A stretch of 21,264 nt of DNA from Desulfobacterales bacterium (GCA_020347085.1 CP070769.1:2059515-2080778); one strand, 5' to 3'. Shown: positions 7,295 to 15,776, counted from the first letter of the stretch. A program made the numbers and translations. Notes: generated from the sequence alone by a model not told the origin.

Positions 7295-8815
7295 CTATAA
7301 CGATATCCACTGACCGACGGTTTCCATCGCCTTACCGGTACCAAAGTGCTCCGCGAACACGCGAAAATAGTAAAGCTCTTCCTTGCTCCGAACAATTGGG
7401 TACGTGGCTTGAGCCTCAGCCAATTCACTATCGGAAATCACATCCTCAAAATACGCGGGCAGCAGATCCGCAGCGCCCGACCCTTGTGAGAACTCTTGTT
7501 TGAACCTCCATACAATCTCTTCGGGTAGAAAAGATTCAAAGGCTTTTCTGAAGATCCACTTTTCAATCTTTCCACCTGAATCCGGTCTCTGCTTGTACTC
7601 AGCAGGAATGGCCAATGCGTAGTCCAGCAGCTCCCCGGATATGAGTGGGGCCACCACCCGCACGCCGTGGCATGCATTCATACGGTCCAGTCTTAAAGCG
7701 GCATTGTTGTGCAAGAACCCCAAGCATTCAATCTGCCGCGAGAACTGCTCTTCAAAAGGAAAATCCTTTAAATATGTGTATCCACAAAATACCTCGTCTC
7801 CCCCCTCACCCGATAGAAGTTCCTCGATGCCTTGTTCACGAGCGTACCGAGAGATGAGAAAATTGGAAACAGCACTTCTCACCAAAGAAGGGTCAAAAGA
7901 TTCCAGATAATAGATGACGTCAAACAAGACAGACAGAATGTACTCAAGGTCAACGATTAACTCGTGATGATCTGAATCGATATGGTCAGCCATAATTCTT
8001 GCATTCTCAATATCACTACTTTCGTCGACTCCCAGGGCAAAGGTTTTCAGTTTTGTCTCCTTTCCAAACCTTTCTCTGTATACATCGCTGGCCAAACAGG
8101 CAATCACGCTGCTGTCAATACCTCCGCTCAGCAAACTGCCGGTTGTCACGCGGAAATCTACCCGATTGTAAAAACTTCGTTTTATGATGTTCCGAATATT
8201 TTCTGTGATTTCATCCAAGTCTGAGTGAAGCGCTTCCGGCTGTGACTCTGGCAGTTGGGCGAACTGGGTCAAATTCCCGTGTTTGTCCATGAAATGTCCA
8301 GGAGGGAATTCATAGACTTGGTCTGTCACTTCAAGAATGCTCTTCAATTCAGAAGCAAGACAAAGGGTCTGATCCTTCCAGGCATAGTACAAGGTCTTAA
8401 TCCCAAGGACATCCCTTGCCGCAAAGATTTCATCTCCGTCTGCAATCACAAAGGCAAAGATGGCATCATTCAGATACTGAAGCATATCCTTGCCGTCACG
8501 TTGGTACAACTCCATGAGCAGGCTTTCTTCCCTGAAAGGTCCATCTGAGATGGCATGACGGCTAGCCACATCTTCCCAGTTGCCCATTTGACCATCATAG
8601 CAAATCCTTAGGTTCAGATTTGTGGAACTCCGAACAGGGATCTCATAACTCTTATCCGAGTTGGCCCCGTCAGCCTTCAGATAATTCTGTGCCATGATGA
8701 CCCCATTGGTTTGAAAAATGCCAAATGCATGGCTTCCCCGATGCTCGATTCTTTGAAGCATCGCCTCCGCTTCGTCGTGATTTGGTTCACCACACATTAC
8801 TACCAGTCCACTCAT
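7295..8815 (-). CDS. Asparagine-synthetase (AsnB)-like ATP-dependent ligase with degenerate glutaminase domain
   Basis: About 506 residues with AsnB architecture: an N-terminal class II glutamine amidotransferase-like domain and a C-terminal ATP-pyrophosphatase synthetase domain. The synthetase half looks intact: SGGIDSS PP-loop at 230-236, SGEGGDEVFCGY at 335-346, and ARDVLGIKTLYY at 133-144 at the junction. The amidotransferase half does not. With the start at 8815 the nucleophile Cys2 is Ser2 (MSGLVV aligned with MCGIVG), and the glutamine-binding NGE triad of AsnB (74-76) reads DGQ. The ATG at 8815 is chosen because GAGGG lies just upstream; an ATG five codons earlier lacks a good site. 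I infer a glutamine-independent, AMP-forming amide or lactam ligase rather than asparagine synthetase. It is adjacent (20 bp) to the SAM methyltransferase. Confidence 0.85.
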   Translation of the reverse strand: MSGLVVMCGEPNHDEAEAMLQRIEHRGSHAFGIFQTNGVIMAQNYLKADGANSDKSYEIPVRSSTNLNLRICYDGQMGNWEDVASRHAISDGPFREESLLMELYQRDGKDMLQYLNDAIFAFVIADGDEIFAARDVLGIKTLYYAWKDQTLCLASELKSILEVTDQVYEFPPGHFMDKHGNLTQFAQLPESQPEALHSDLDEITENIRNIIKRSFYNRVDFRVTTGSLLSGGIDSSVIACLASDVYRERFGKETKLKTFALGVDESSDIENARIMADHIDSDHHELIVDLEYILSVLFDVIYYLESFDPSLVRSAVSNFLISRYAREQGIEELLSGEGGDEVFCGYTYLKDFPFEEQFSRQIECLGFLHNNAALRLDRMNACHGVRVVAPLISGELLDYALAIPAEYKQRPDSGGKIEKWIFRKAFESFLPEEIVWRFKQEFSQGSGAADLLPAYFEDVISDSELAEAQATYPIVRSKEELYYFRVFAEHFGTGKAMETVGQWISL

Positions 8816-8835
8816 GTCATCCCTCGACATCTACG

Positions 8836-10095
8836 CTATTTTTGAATTTCGAACGTCCCTACAAGGCCGTGCCCCATCCCCATTCCGGGCTGCAGATCCA
8901 TTTCTAGCTTGCGCAGTGAATAACCGAGCTGAGGCTCTATCACGTTGGACCGCACATCTCCCCATTTGACCCATCCCACACCTTCGATGACCCGCCGCAT
9001 TGAGGCCATGGCTTCTTTCAGCGGATCTGGGTAGAAAGGAAGGGGGTCCGGGACACTTTTCAGACCATCTGTATCTGAGTCACAGAGACTAAGCACATGG
9101 ATTGTGTGCTTAACTAAGGTATTGGAGCACATGAAAAGCATTTCAAAGAAGTTATTAAGATGATCAAATCCGGGGCGAGGTACATAATCCACAAGGAGGC
9201 TCTCCAAATCTGTCCGCACGTAACCCTCAAAGAGGGAGTTGACTGCTCCTCGAAGCTTGGGACAGTTCTTGTTGTAGTCGCCCGTATCCATATGTCTGCC
9301 AATGAAGATGGAGCGATCAAAAAAAGTGACAGGGTTGATGCGTGCGTCCCCGACCTTTTCCGCATCTTCTGTCATTGCCACCACCTCGTCCCGACTAACT
9401 AAACGAAGGGGAAAAACAGCGACCTCTGCTTTATCACGCTCTTCTTCCGGGTAGATGTACGAGATGCGGTAATCCATGAAGTATTCCTTATTGGCTGGTT
9501 GGTCCCACAGGTCCTGCCATTCATAAGAGTATCTGCCAAGCCAGTCCCCCATGAAGATCGCACCGTCAGCTGCGTGCCGTGCAATGTCCGCAATGATCTT
9601 CACGGTCTGAGAGTGGTTAAAATGGGAAAAGGTCCCAAAAGACGTAAAGTAGATATCAAAAGGGGATTCATCCTTGATGCTATCGGGAAGGCCCCCGGAC
9701 ATGTCTCCCCGGATGAAACGCACCTTGGGTAGGTGCCCGTAATAGGCCTCAGCCTGTTCTAACAGGTCTTCGTTGATGTCAAATCCAACGTATTCTTTGA
9801 TCATATCGGGGGTAAGCGTGGCCGTGATGTATTCGTATATGCCCGGATCTTTAGTAGTCACCCCGGTGAGAAGGTCATAGCCGTCACCGCTGCCGCAACC
9901 CAGATCCAGGATACGAATTCTCTCCATTCGTTGTCTCTTACGCTCCACAAGTGCGTTCAATGGGGACCGCAAAAAGATTCCTGTGACCTGGTCTTCCCAG
10001 AACCTTCTAACATTGTCGTATTTGCCCAGTAGCCCTGAAGATTTGTCATACTTTCCAGTATGGGCTGCCTGAGAATAAGCTGCCTTTTGTGTCAT
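8836..10095 (-). CDS. Class I SAM-dependent methyltransferase (419 aa), substrate unknown
   Basis: A Rossmann-fold methyltransferase. The SAM motif I LDLGCGSG is at 63-70, an acidic motif II follows in GFDINEDLLEQA, then RGDMSGGLP and the post-motif strand FDIYFTSFGTFSHF, where a catalytic or substrate region is expected. About 200 further residues form a large C-terminal extension that I do not recognise. At 419 residues it is much longer than a minimal class I domain. The ATG at 10095 has AAGG eight bases before it. It is followed 20 bp later by the AsnB-like ligase, so the two likely act in one biosynthetic step pair. This SAM enzyme is unusual inside a cluster that otherwise removes methyl groups through cobalamin. 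It might methylate a small amine or a peptide; the substrate is not deducible. Confidence 0.85.
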   Translation of the reverse strand: MTQKAAYSQAAHTGKYDKSSGLLGKYDNVRRFWEDQVTGIFLRSPLNALVERKRQRMERIRILDLGCGSGDGYDLLTGVTTKDPGIYEYITATLTPDMIKEYVGFDINEDLLEQAEAYYGHLPKVRFIRGDMSGGLPDSIKDESPFDIYFTSFGTFSHFNHSQTVKIIADIARHAADGAIFMGDWLGRYSYEWQDLWDQPANKEYFMDYRISYIYPEEERDKAEVAVFPLRLVSRDEVVAMTEDAEKVGDARINPVTFFDRSIFIGRHMDTGDYNKNCPKLRGAVNSLFEGYVRTDLESLLVDYVPRPGFDHLNNFFEMLFMCSNTLVKHTIHVLSLCDSDTDGLKSVPDPLPFYPDPLKEAMASMRRVIEGVGWVKWGDVRSNVIEPQLGYSLRKLEMDLQPGMGMGHGLVGTFEIQK

Positions 10096-10249
10096 AGTCT
10101 ACGCCTTTCTAACTTTTTTCAACACGTGACTTTCTTTGCCTTTGCCCTTGCATCGGGGACTATTGAGGGCCTTTTGTCACAATGGCCATGGGCAGGGTAA
10201 AAGAACATATCTCTGGGATAGAGGGTTCTCATATGCCAAGACGCAAGTT

Positions 10250-10933
10250 TTATGCTCTCATCGCCTTCAACGCGTCCAGGGCATCAAAGGCGTCCCTGCA
10301 ATGGGCATCCGCCCCTATCTGATTGGCAAACTCGATAGACGTCGGAGCCCCACCGATAAGCACTTTCACCCGGTCTCTAAGTCCCCGCTCTTTGAGTTTG
10401 TCAACAACGTCTCCCATCACGCGCATTGTCGTGGTGAGCAGCGCTGAAAGTCCCAGAAAAGGAGCCTGATGCTCATCTACCGCTTCAATGATCCGCTCTA
10501 TTGACACGTCTGCTCCCAAATCGATGACCTCGTAACCCCCACCCTTCAACATGATGGAGACAATGTTCTTTCCTATGTCGTGAAGGTCGCCCACCACAGT
10601 AGCGATGACAAACTTGCCCTTGCTCTCCACTCCGGCCTTGACCAGATGAGGTGTCAATATGTCCATAGCGGCGCCCACGCATTCAGCCGAAGCGAGCATA
10701 TCAGGGATCAGATACTCTCCTCTCTCGAATTTCTCCCCCACCACATCCATTGCTGCGGTGAGCCCTTCCAAAACAATAGCTTTCGGATTCAGTTCCTCCT
10801 CAAGGGCTTGTTGGACCAGTTCAGTTACTCCGGGTTGCCCTTCCAAACCTTCGTCATAACCCTCGTCTTCAGCCTCCACGCGACCTTGTATGACGTTGAA
10901 TGCAATCTTACTGGTGAGTTCGTCCTGATTCAT
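10250..10933 (-). CDS. MtbC/MttC-type corrinoid methyl-carrier protein 2
   Basis: A 227-residue corrinoid protein of the same family as the one at 5350-5985 but of a different subgroup. It has a longer N-terminus (GRVEAEDEGYDEGL, then GQPGVTELVQQALEE) ahead of the helical cap, which carries GEYLIPDMLASAECV (72-86). The B12 site DLHDIG is at 116-121, with His118 the expected cobalt ligand, followed by LGLSALLTTTMRVM and IGGAPTSIEFANQIGADAH. The ATG at 10931-10933 has AGGAG eight bases upstream. It follows divergent MttB paralogue 3 by 45 bp and precedes the SAM methyltransferase by 154 bp. It is the likely methyl acceptor for MttB paralogues 3 and/or 4, with MtgA 2 draining the methyl group. 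Confidence 0.93.
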   Translation of the reverse strand: MNQDELTSKIAFNVIQGRVEAEDEGYDEGLEGQPGVTELVQQALEEELNPKAIVLEGLTAAMDVVGEKFERGEYLIPDMLASAECVGAAMDILTPHLVKAGVESKGKFVIATVVGDLHDIGKNIVSIMLKGGGYEVIDLGADVSIERIIEAVDEHQAPFLGLSALLTTTMRVMGDVVDKLKERGLRDRVKVLIGGAPTSIEFANQIGADAHCRDAFDALDALKAMRA

Positions 10934-10978
10934 GCTCTGTTCTCCTGCTCCGCATTATAGATTTGTTGCATTGCTTGA

Positions 10979-12517
10979 CTAGCTGGCCCGCTTCAGCCCT
11001 GGCAACAACCCTGGTACCTCGTCGTAAATGTGATCTACTATAGTTCGGTCCAGAAGTGGCGCTGGCCGAGCTTCCAACTGCTCCATATACGCCAACGCAT
11101 TCTCCAAGACCTTATCCTCAAGTCCCTTGGCTTCGAAGTGATACGGGTTTGAAACGTCACCCGCATGCATGGCCTTGCGGGCATGGCGGGCATATAGTCG
11201 GTAAGGCGACCCCATCACTTTTTTTATTATCTTCACCATATCCTCAATCGTAGAAGGGTCTACTTTTGGCTCTCGAAGACAGTGTTTGATCTTGCCGATC
11301 TGCTCGTTATCCAGAACGGCTTGCAACGGGCAGAAGCTGTTTGTCCGGTCTAGGAGTCCAAATGCGTAATGAATGTATTGAGCACCACTCATGGCCATGT
11401 AGAGATGCGTGAAAAGCTTCTCAAAGGTTGCTTGCATGCCAGGGACCTTGGCGTCTCCTACGCCGGCCGTGGAATAGCAAGGCACGCTATAGAATCGGGC
11501 CATCTGCACACAGTCTATATTGTACTGATTGAATTCGGGACACCCATATAAGTCATGAAGGTCGTCGAGCCGGGCGCGCACCGGAACGCTCCCGTAAAGA
11601 ACAGGGGCGCCCTCCCTAATCAGTTGGGTAAGGGTTATACCGACTAAGATCTCGGCGTTAATCTGTGCCACCATGCCAGCCTCCTGAATAGGGGCTGAAG
11701 ACCCACCCTGGGGTGAGGAGGAAATAACCAGGGGAAGGCCTGCCTCAACGATGGCGAAAACCTTTTCAGCAGTTTCGTCCACAACCTGCAGCGGGCTCTT
11801 GAATACGCAAGCAATAAACGAAATGATCGGATTCTGTCTCAGTGCCTCCGCTCCCCCTTCAATAATCTCAGCCATGTGGACGACGTCTTCTAGTCTTTCC
11901 AGCTTGGTCAGTCCTGCCTGGACGTGCTTGGTAATGTTGTTCAGACTAGCAAAGAACTTATTCACATCGTGGTTGTCAGGGGTCACTTCTGGGTCCTGAA
12001 TGTTTAAGGGGCGGATAAAGAAATCGAGGTGCTCCAGATGTTCACAAAGTCTGGCAGCACGACAAAGCAGGGTTGAAGTGCCTCTAATTTCCTTGAACCT
12101 GGGAAGCTTGACTTTGGTATCGGGCTCATCCGTAGCCACGAATTCGGCCATCTCGGTTTCTATCCATATATTAGCCTCTGAACCGGAACCGAAATACACG
12201 CGAGGCACATGTGCATCGAGCAGCAATCGATTCCTCCGATTTCTGGCCCCGAGAATAATCTGGCTTGGCGCCTTCATAACGGCTTCCTTGATGAGTCCAG
12301 AGGCAAAAGTTACTCTCCAACATGGGGTATGAGAGTCACTCTCTTCCCATACGGTTGCTCCATGCGCTTTAAAGAGCTCAGCGGCCCGCCTGTTGTAACA
12401 CCAGATCCCAGGATCAGCCAAAATCTGCATAGAGGCATCATCTATCCACATCAGCTGCTTACGACTCAGTCGTTCATACGGTTTGACGGGGGTGCCTTTC
12501 CTATATTCTTCTGACAC
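10979..12517 (-). CDS. Divergent MttB-family methyltransferase, paralogue 3
   Basis: A 512-residue MttB-superfamily protein, the longest and most unusual of the four here. Shared landmarks: QNPIISFIACVFKSPLQVV near 212, SSAPIQEAGMVAQINAE near 258, EGAPVLYGSVP near 285, VPCYSTAGVGDAKVPGMQATFEK near 335. The region where the other paralogues carry GPGG-x6-HTxxH instead reads MGSPYRLYARHARKAM (435-450), so the glycine run and the HT pair are lost and one His remains. An inserted segment near 95-160 (EMAEFVATDEPDTKVKLPRF) accounts for most of the extra length. The start is GTG at 12517 with GGAGG six bases upstream. No internal amber codon. The substrate class may differ from that of its neighbours, or it may play a non-catalytic or altered role. 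Family membership is secure, activity is not. Confidence 0.87.
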   Translation of the reverse strand: MSEEYRKGTPVKPYERLSRKQLMWIDDASMQILADPGIWCYNRRAAELFKAHGATVWEESDSHTPCWRVTFASGLIKEAVMKAPSQIILGARNRRNRLLLDAHVPRVYFGSGSEANIWIETEMAEFVATDEPDTKVKLPRFKEIRGTSTLLCRAARLCEHLEHLDFFIRPLNIQDPEVTPDNHDVNKFFASLNNITKHVQAGLTKLERLEDVVHMAEIIEGGAEALRQNPIISFIACVFKSPLQVVDETAEKVFAIVEAGLPLVISSSPQGGSSAPIQEAGMVAQINAEILVGITLTQLIREGAPVLYGSVPVRARLDDLHDLYGCPEFNQYNIDCVQMARFYSVPCYSTAGVGDAKVPGMQATFEKLFTHLYMAMSGAQYIHYAFGLLDRTNSFCPLQAVLDNEQIGKIKHCLREPKVDPSTIEDMVKIIKKVMGSPYRLYARHARKAMHAGDVSNPYHFEAKGLEDKVLENALAYMEQLEARPAPLLDRTIVDHIYDEVPGLLPGLKRAS

Positions 12518-12632
12518 GGGCGTCCTCCAATCCTCAGACCTCTCTCTGATCGCTCCCTTATGGCGCTACAAACACCGACACATAGTCACCAGAGATGGTG
12601 AAAAACGCGCAACCAACTCCCAATTGGCTTGC

Positions 12633-13433
12633 TCAATGTTTACCTCGCAAGCTCTTTGTATAGCGCCGACAATACCGGTCTTTGCCTGTCAAGGCCTCGG
12701 CTACCGTGATCGCACTGACCAGTCTTTTATCGAGTGGGTCCATAATAGCGGCGTCCAACCCGGCGTAAATGGCCATGTGCAAAAAGGCCGTGTTGAGCAT
12801 GGACCTGCCGGGCAGGCCGTAGGACACGTTTGAGAGCCCCATGGCCGTCTTAGCTGCTGGAAACTTCTCTTTGATCACGCCAAGGGTATTTAGTGTCACC
12901 AATCCCTGTTTGACGTCCGTGCTAACTGGTAGAACCAGCGGATCGAAGTATACGTTCTCCAGAGGCACACCGTGTTTGTCGCAAGCACTGGCTATCTTTT
13001 CACAGGCGCGGACACGTTCTTCAACCGTCGCGGGGATGCCTGTCTCGTCCATAGCAAGACCAACCAGGGGACTCTGGTAATCACTGGCCAACGAGACCAC
13101 CTGTTTCAGGTTTTTCTCCTCTGCTTTGGTCGAATTAATGAGGCTTGGCTTTCCGTTTCGGGCCTTAAGCCCTGCCTCAAGAACCGCAGGATCCGCACTG
13201 TCGATGCAAAGGGGAGTGTCCACTTGCCCCTGGATTACTTGAACGGCCCATTCCATGGAAAAGATCTCATCCAGGGAAGATCCTACGCCTGTACCCACAT
13301 TCACGTCGATAAAACCGGCGCCAGCAGCCGCTTGACACGTTGCCAGTTCCAGCAGTGCTGGAGTGTCCCGACTCTCTATGATCTCCTTGATGCCGGGCAG
13401 GCTGGTATTGATCTTTTCCCCTATAATAATCAC
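12633..13433 (-). CDS. mtgA: MtgA-like methyltetrahydrofolate:corrinoid methyltransferase 2
   Basis: The second pterin-dependent corrinoid methyltransferase. From the GTG at 13433 it is 266 residues, exactly the length of the first copy, starting MIIIGEKINTS. Motifs: DVNVGT (43-48), CIDSADP (76-82), NST (100-102), MDETGIP (128-134), FDPLVLPV (163-170) and GLSNVSYGLP (199-208). A TTG ten codons upstream would overlap the MttB paralogue 4 gene; I prefer the GTG because GAGGAAGAAGAC sits just before it and because the paralogue aligns there. It lies 16 bp after paralogue 4 and 115 bp before paralogue 3, so it is embedded between two MttB genes. It is expected to pass the methyl group from corrinoid protein 2 to tetrahydrofolate. 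Confidence 0.92.
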   Translation of the reverse strand: MIIIGEKINTSLPGIKEIIESRDTPALLELATCQAAAGAGFIDVNVGTGVGSSLDEIFSMEWAVQVIQGQVDTPLCIDSADPAVLEAGLKARNGKPSLINSTKAEEKNLKQVVSLASDYQSPLVGLAMDETGIPATVEERVRACEKIASACDKHGVPLENVYFDPLVLPVSTDVKQGLVTLNTLGVIKEKFPAAKTAMGLSNVSYGLPGRSMLNTAFLHMAIYAGLDAAIMDPLDKRLVSAITVAEALTGKDRYCRRYTKSLRGKH

Positions 13434-13449
13434 GTCTTCTTCCTCGGAT

Positions 13450-14916
13450 TCAGTCCATGACAAAGGATCGCAATCCAGGAATCTCTCCCTTAATCTGCTC
13501 TCTTATGCTTGACGGAATCGTTGTTTGCAGCGGTTGATCGAGGATTTCTCTGGCCTTTTCAGCAGCCCTGGCCTTAGCATCTTTTGCCCCTGCTGCCTCC
13601 CATTTGCTCCGCTCGTCCCGGTCGCTCAACTGTGGAAGATATTGCTCTGAGCGCATATGACGCCGCGTATGGCGCGCAGATACAAAATGCCCTCCTGGTC
13701 CTGCCTTCTTGATCACATCAAAGGCAAGGGTCTCATCATCTACCCGGATGCCTTCCACAGCCCGCATGACCATGCCTATGATTTCGTTGTCGATCACCAG
13801 TTTGTCGTACGAGGCAGTCATACAGAATTCCAAAAATCCGGCCGCATCATGTATAAGGTTTCCTCCGGCCAGAGCAACCATGAGACTGGTCATGGCAGAC
13901 TCATACCCTGTCTGTGCATCGGTTACCTTGGAATCAGACATCCCTGCTGTCGCATAATATGGAAGCAAATAGAACTGAGCCATCTGAGCTGCAGCAGCAT
14001 TCATGAGCCCCATCTCTACGGCTCCGGACAAATATTTCATGTCCCGCAAGTCAGTGATGGACGAAATGCACCCATATAGAGTCGGCGTGCCAGAATTCGT
14101 GAGCTGGGCCAGCATAACACCAGAGAGAGTGTCCACGTTCTGCACCACCAGATTGCCGGCCAAGGTAATGGGAGCTGTGGCGCCGCAAAGGGGCTCTGTT
14201 GGGACGACTACCGGAATGCCGTTATGAGCCGCTTCCATGGTGAGCTGAGCATAGTGCTCATCGATTTTAAAAGGGCTGATAAGACAAGTTACCATAGATA
14301 TGAACGGCCGTTCCCTGAGCTTCTCGGGGGATCCGGCTATCATCTCCGCCATCTTTATCACGTTTTTTACGCCTTCTCTTGTATACACGCCACCCATTAC
14401 ATGTTTCCGTGTGCGGTTCAAGGCGGCGCCAAACCGGTTCACATCCACTTCTTCGACTGGCAAGTCATTAGGATAGACGTTGAGCATAAAAAAGTGAATG
14501 TTGTCGAGCGCATCTACCAGGCGGGCCATATCCACGACATCCTGAAGTGTTGCTCTGCGGGAGTCTTGTCTCCCCGGATCCTGCACGTTTAACGCAGTGC
14601 CCCCTGTACCCAAATAGACATTCTTGCCACCCACTTCACAGTCGACCGCACCGTTTTCTTCCCGGCCGCAGAGGCAAACTATAGGAGGAGCCTTGTGGAT
14701 CAATTCCTCCACGAGATCTAGAGGAACCTTGACAACCCCGCTGGCATCTTCCACATCTGCACCCGCAGCGCGAAACAGCTCTCTTGCTGGAGCATAGTTT
14801 ACTTGGATTCCAATCTCATAAAAAACCTTGAGGCTGGTCTCGTGTATCCGCAGAATATCCTCATCGGTCAGGGGCTTGTATCGGCCTCCTGGTAAACCTC
14901 TTCTTACTCTCTTCAT
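13450..14916 (-). CDS. MttB-family (non-pyrrolysine) quaternary-amine:corrinoid methyltransferase, paralogue 4
   Basis: A 488-residue MttB-superfamily methyltransferase, the promoter-proximal MttB gene of the train. Seen: an N-terminal segment DEDILRIHETSLKVFYEIGI (18-37), ERPFISMVTCLISPFKI near 206, CGATAPITLAGNLVVQN near 247, LPYYATAGMSDSKVTDAQTGYE near 320, and the C-terminal GPGGHFVSARHTRRHM motif at 406-421. No in-frame amber codon. The ATG at 14916 has AAGGA about eight bases upstream. The gene sits 50 bp after the MetH-activation-domain gene and 16 bp before MtgA 2. It is a canonical member, so demethylation of a betaine-type compound is reasonable; the exact substrate is not visible. 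Confidence 0.93.
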   Translation of the reverse strand: MKRVRRGLPGGRYKPLTDEDILRIHETSLKVFYEIGIQVNYAPARELFRAAGADVEDASGVVKVPLDLVEELIHKAPPIVCLCGREENGAVDCEVGGKNVYLGTGGTALNVQDPGRQDSRRATLQDVVDMARLVDALDNIHFFMLNVYPNDLPVEEVDVNRFGAALNRTRKHVMGGVYTREGVKNVIKMAEMIAGSPEKLRERPFISMVTCLISPFKIDEHYAQLTMEAAHNGIPVVVPTEPLCGATAPITLAGNLVVQNVDTLSGVMLAQLTNSGTPTLYGCISSITDLRDMKYLSGAVEMGLMNAAAAQMAQFYLLPYYATAGMSDSKVTDAQTGYESAMTSLMVALAGGNLIHDAAGFLEFCMTASYDKLVIDNEIIGMVMRAVEGIRVDDETLAFDVIKKAGPGGHFVSARHTRRHMRSEQYLPQLSDRDERSKWEAAGAKDAKARAAEKAREILDQPLQTTIPSSIREQIKGEIPGLRSFVMD

Positions 14917-14966
14917 AGATTGATCCTTGCTCGGCTAGTGACAGATATCAATAGCCAGAACCCTTT

Positions 14967-15647
14967 CTAGCTTCTTCTTGCCACGCAATCTGTCTTTTTG
15001 CAGTCCCGGCAGGGATTATAAGGGGAATCAAGGTGGGTATTTGTACTGTGGAACAATCCGAAGACACCTGAGATTGATTTCCGTGGCGTCATAAGGCAGG
15101 AATCGAGGAGCTCCACCCCCGTGTGCTCTGAGCCGAACAGGCTGAAGAGCTGCCTTTGCTCGGTAACAGGCCAATCGCAATATCCTGGGCTGAAACGCAG
15201 AGTCACAGATTTATTCTCTGCTGCAAATTCGATTTGCTTGCGTTGGTAAAACTGCTCAACCATATCTTCAACCGCTACCGAGCCCATGGCATCCAAGACA
15301 TATGCCTCTGAAAGGCGCTTTTCAGCCATAAGGCTTCCAATTTCTCGGTCCAGACCACTTCCGAGAGTAGCTACAAAGCAGATGATCTCCTCCGAATCCT
15401 TTAACGCTTGGGCAAGCTTACGGCTCCGAAACGTCGTGCCTCCTTGCAAGCCAACAGATTCTATCTCAATCCTGTCGATACCTTGCATCCGATGGTGTAG
15501 TTGGGGCGCCAGGAACTTCCTCAATGTTCGCTTGCAGTTTTCTAGCTTGGTACGAAGCGAACAGGAGAAGCTTTCGTGTCTTCTTCTACCCAAGAGCCTG
15601 GAGAGTTCACAGCTTTCCAGGCTCGAATTAATGTCCATTGCCTCCAT
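14967..15647 (-). CDS. Stand-alone vitamin B12-dependent methionine synthase activation-domain protein
   Basis: About 226 residues resembling the C-terminal AdoMet-binding reactivation domain of MetH, as a separate protein. The AdoMet-binding signature is RFSPGYCDWP (about 151-160), followed by LLDSCLMTPRKSISGVFGL typical of the domain. Three cysteines near the end (C213, C216, C221 in CRDCKKTDC) match a small Cys cluster seen in stand-alone members. In MetH this domain supplies SAM to re-methylate oxidised cob(II)alamin. Here it could rescue the corrinoid carriers, or complete a core MetH that lacks its own activation domain. The start is uncertain: the ATG at 15647 is used, but a GTG at 15674 or an ATG at 15638 (GGAGG only two bases before) also fits. 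It heads the 15-kb gene train. Confidence 0.88.
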   Translation of the reverse strand: MEAMDINSSLESCELSRLLGRRRHESFSCSLRTKLENCKRTLRKFLAPQLHHRMQGIDRIEIESVGLQGGTTFRSRKLAQALKDSEEIICFVATLGSGLDREIGSLMAEKRLSEAYVLDAMGSVAVEDMVEQFYQRKQIEFAAENKSVTLRFSPGYCDWPVTEQRQLFSLFGSEHTGVELLDSCLMTPRKSISGVFGLFHSTNTHLDSPYNPCRDCKKTDCVARRS

Positions 15648-15754
15648 TCCAAACCGTTCTGAGCATCGAACCACCTACCGCCTACACTTGAAGATATTGG
15701 GCGAGACACAACCTGTGGGTTGGCCAACAAGATCGCAGAGGTTGGGCTCTTAGC

Positions 15755-15776
15755 TCATTTGTGTTAGAACAAATGA
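15755..15776. promoter_or_regulatory. Perfect inverted repeat, candidate operator in the train leader
   Basis: TCATTTGT, six bases, ACAAATGA: two exact 8-bp arms. On the minus strand it lies about 40 bp downstream of the candidate -10 box and about 110 bp before the first start codon. Size and symmetry suit a dimeric regulator such as the adjacent MarR protein; an RNA hairpin in the leader is the alternative. Confidence 0.5.

Noticed and set aside
8765..8797. Alternative ATG at 8797 that would give the AsnB-like protein a Cys at position 2
   Set aside because: It would delete the first beta strand of the amidotransferase fold, put the HRG motif too close to the N-terminus, and lacks a ribosome site; the DGQ change would remain anyway.
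13434..13463. TTG start for MtgA 2 overlapping the preceding MttB gene
   Set aside because: The GTG at 13433 has a purine-rich site and gives the same length and N-terminus as the paralogue.
2254..14916. Pyrrolysine use in the MttB genes
   Set aside because: All four MttB frames run to full family length without an internal amber codon, so they are non-Pyl homologues.
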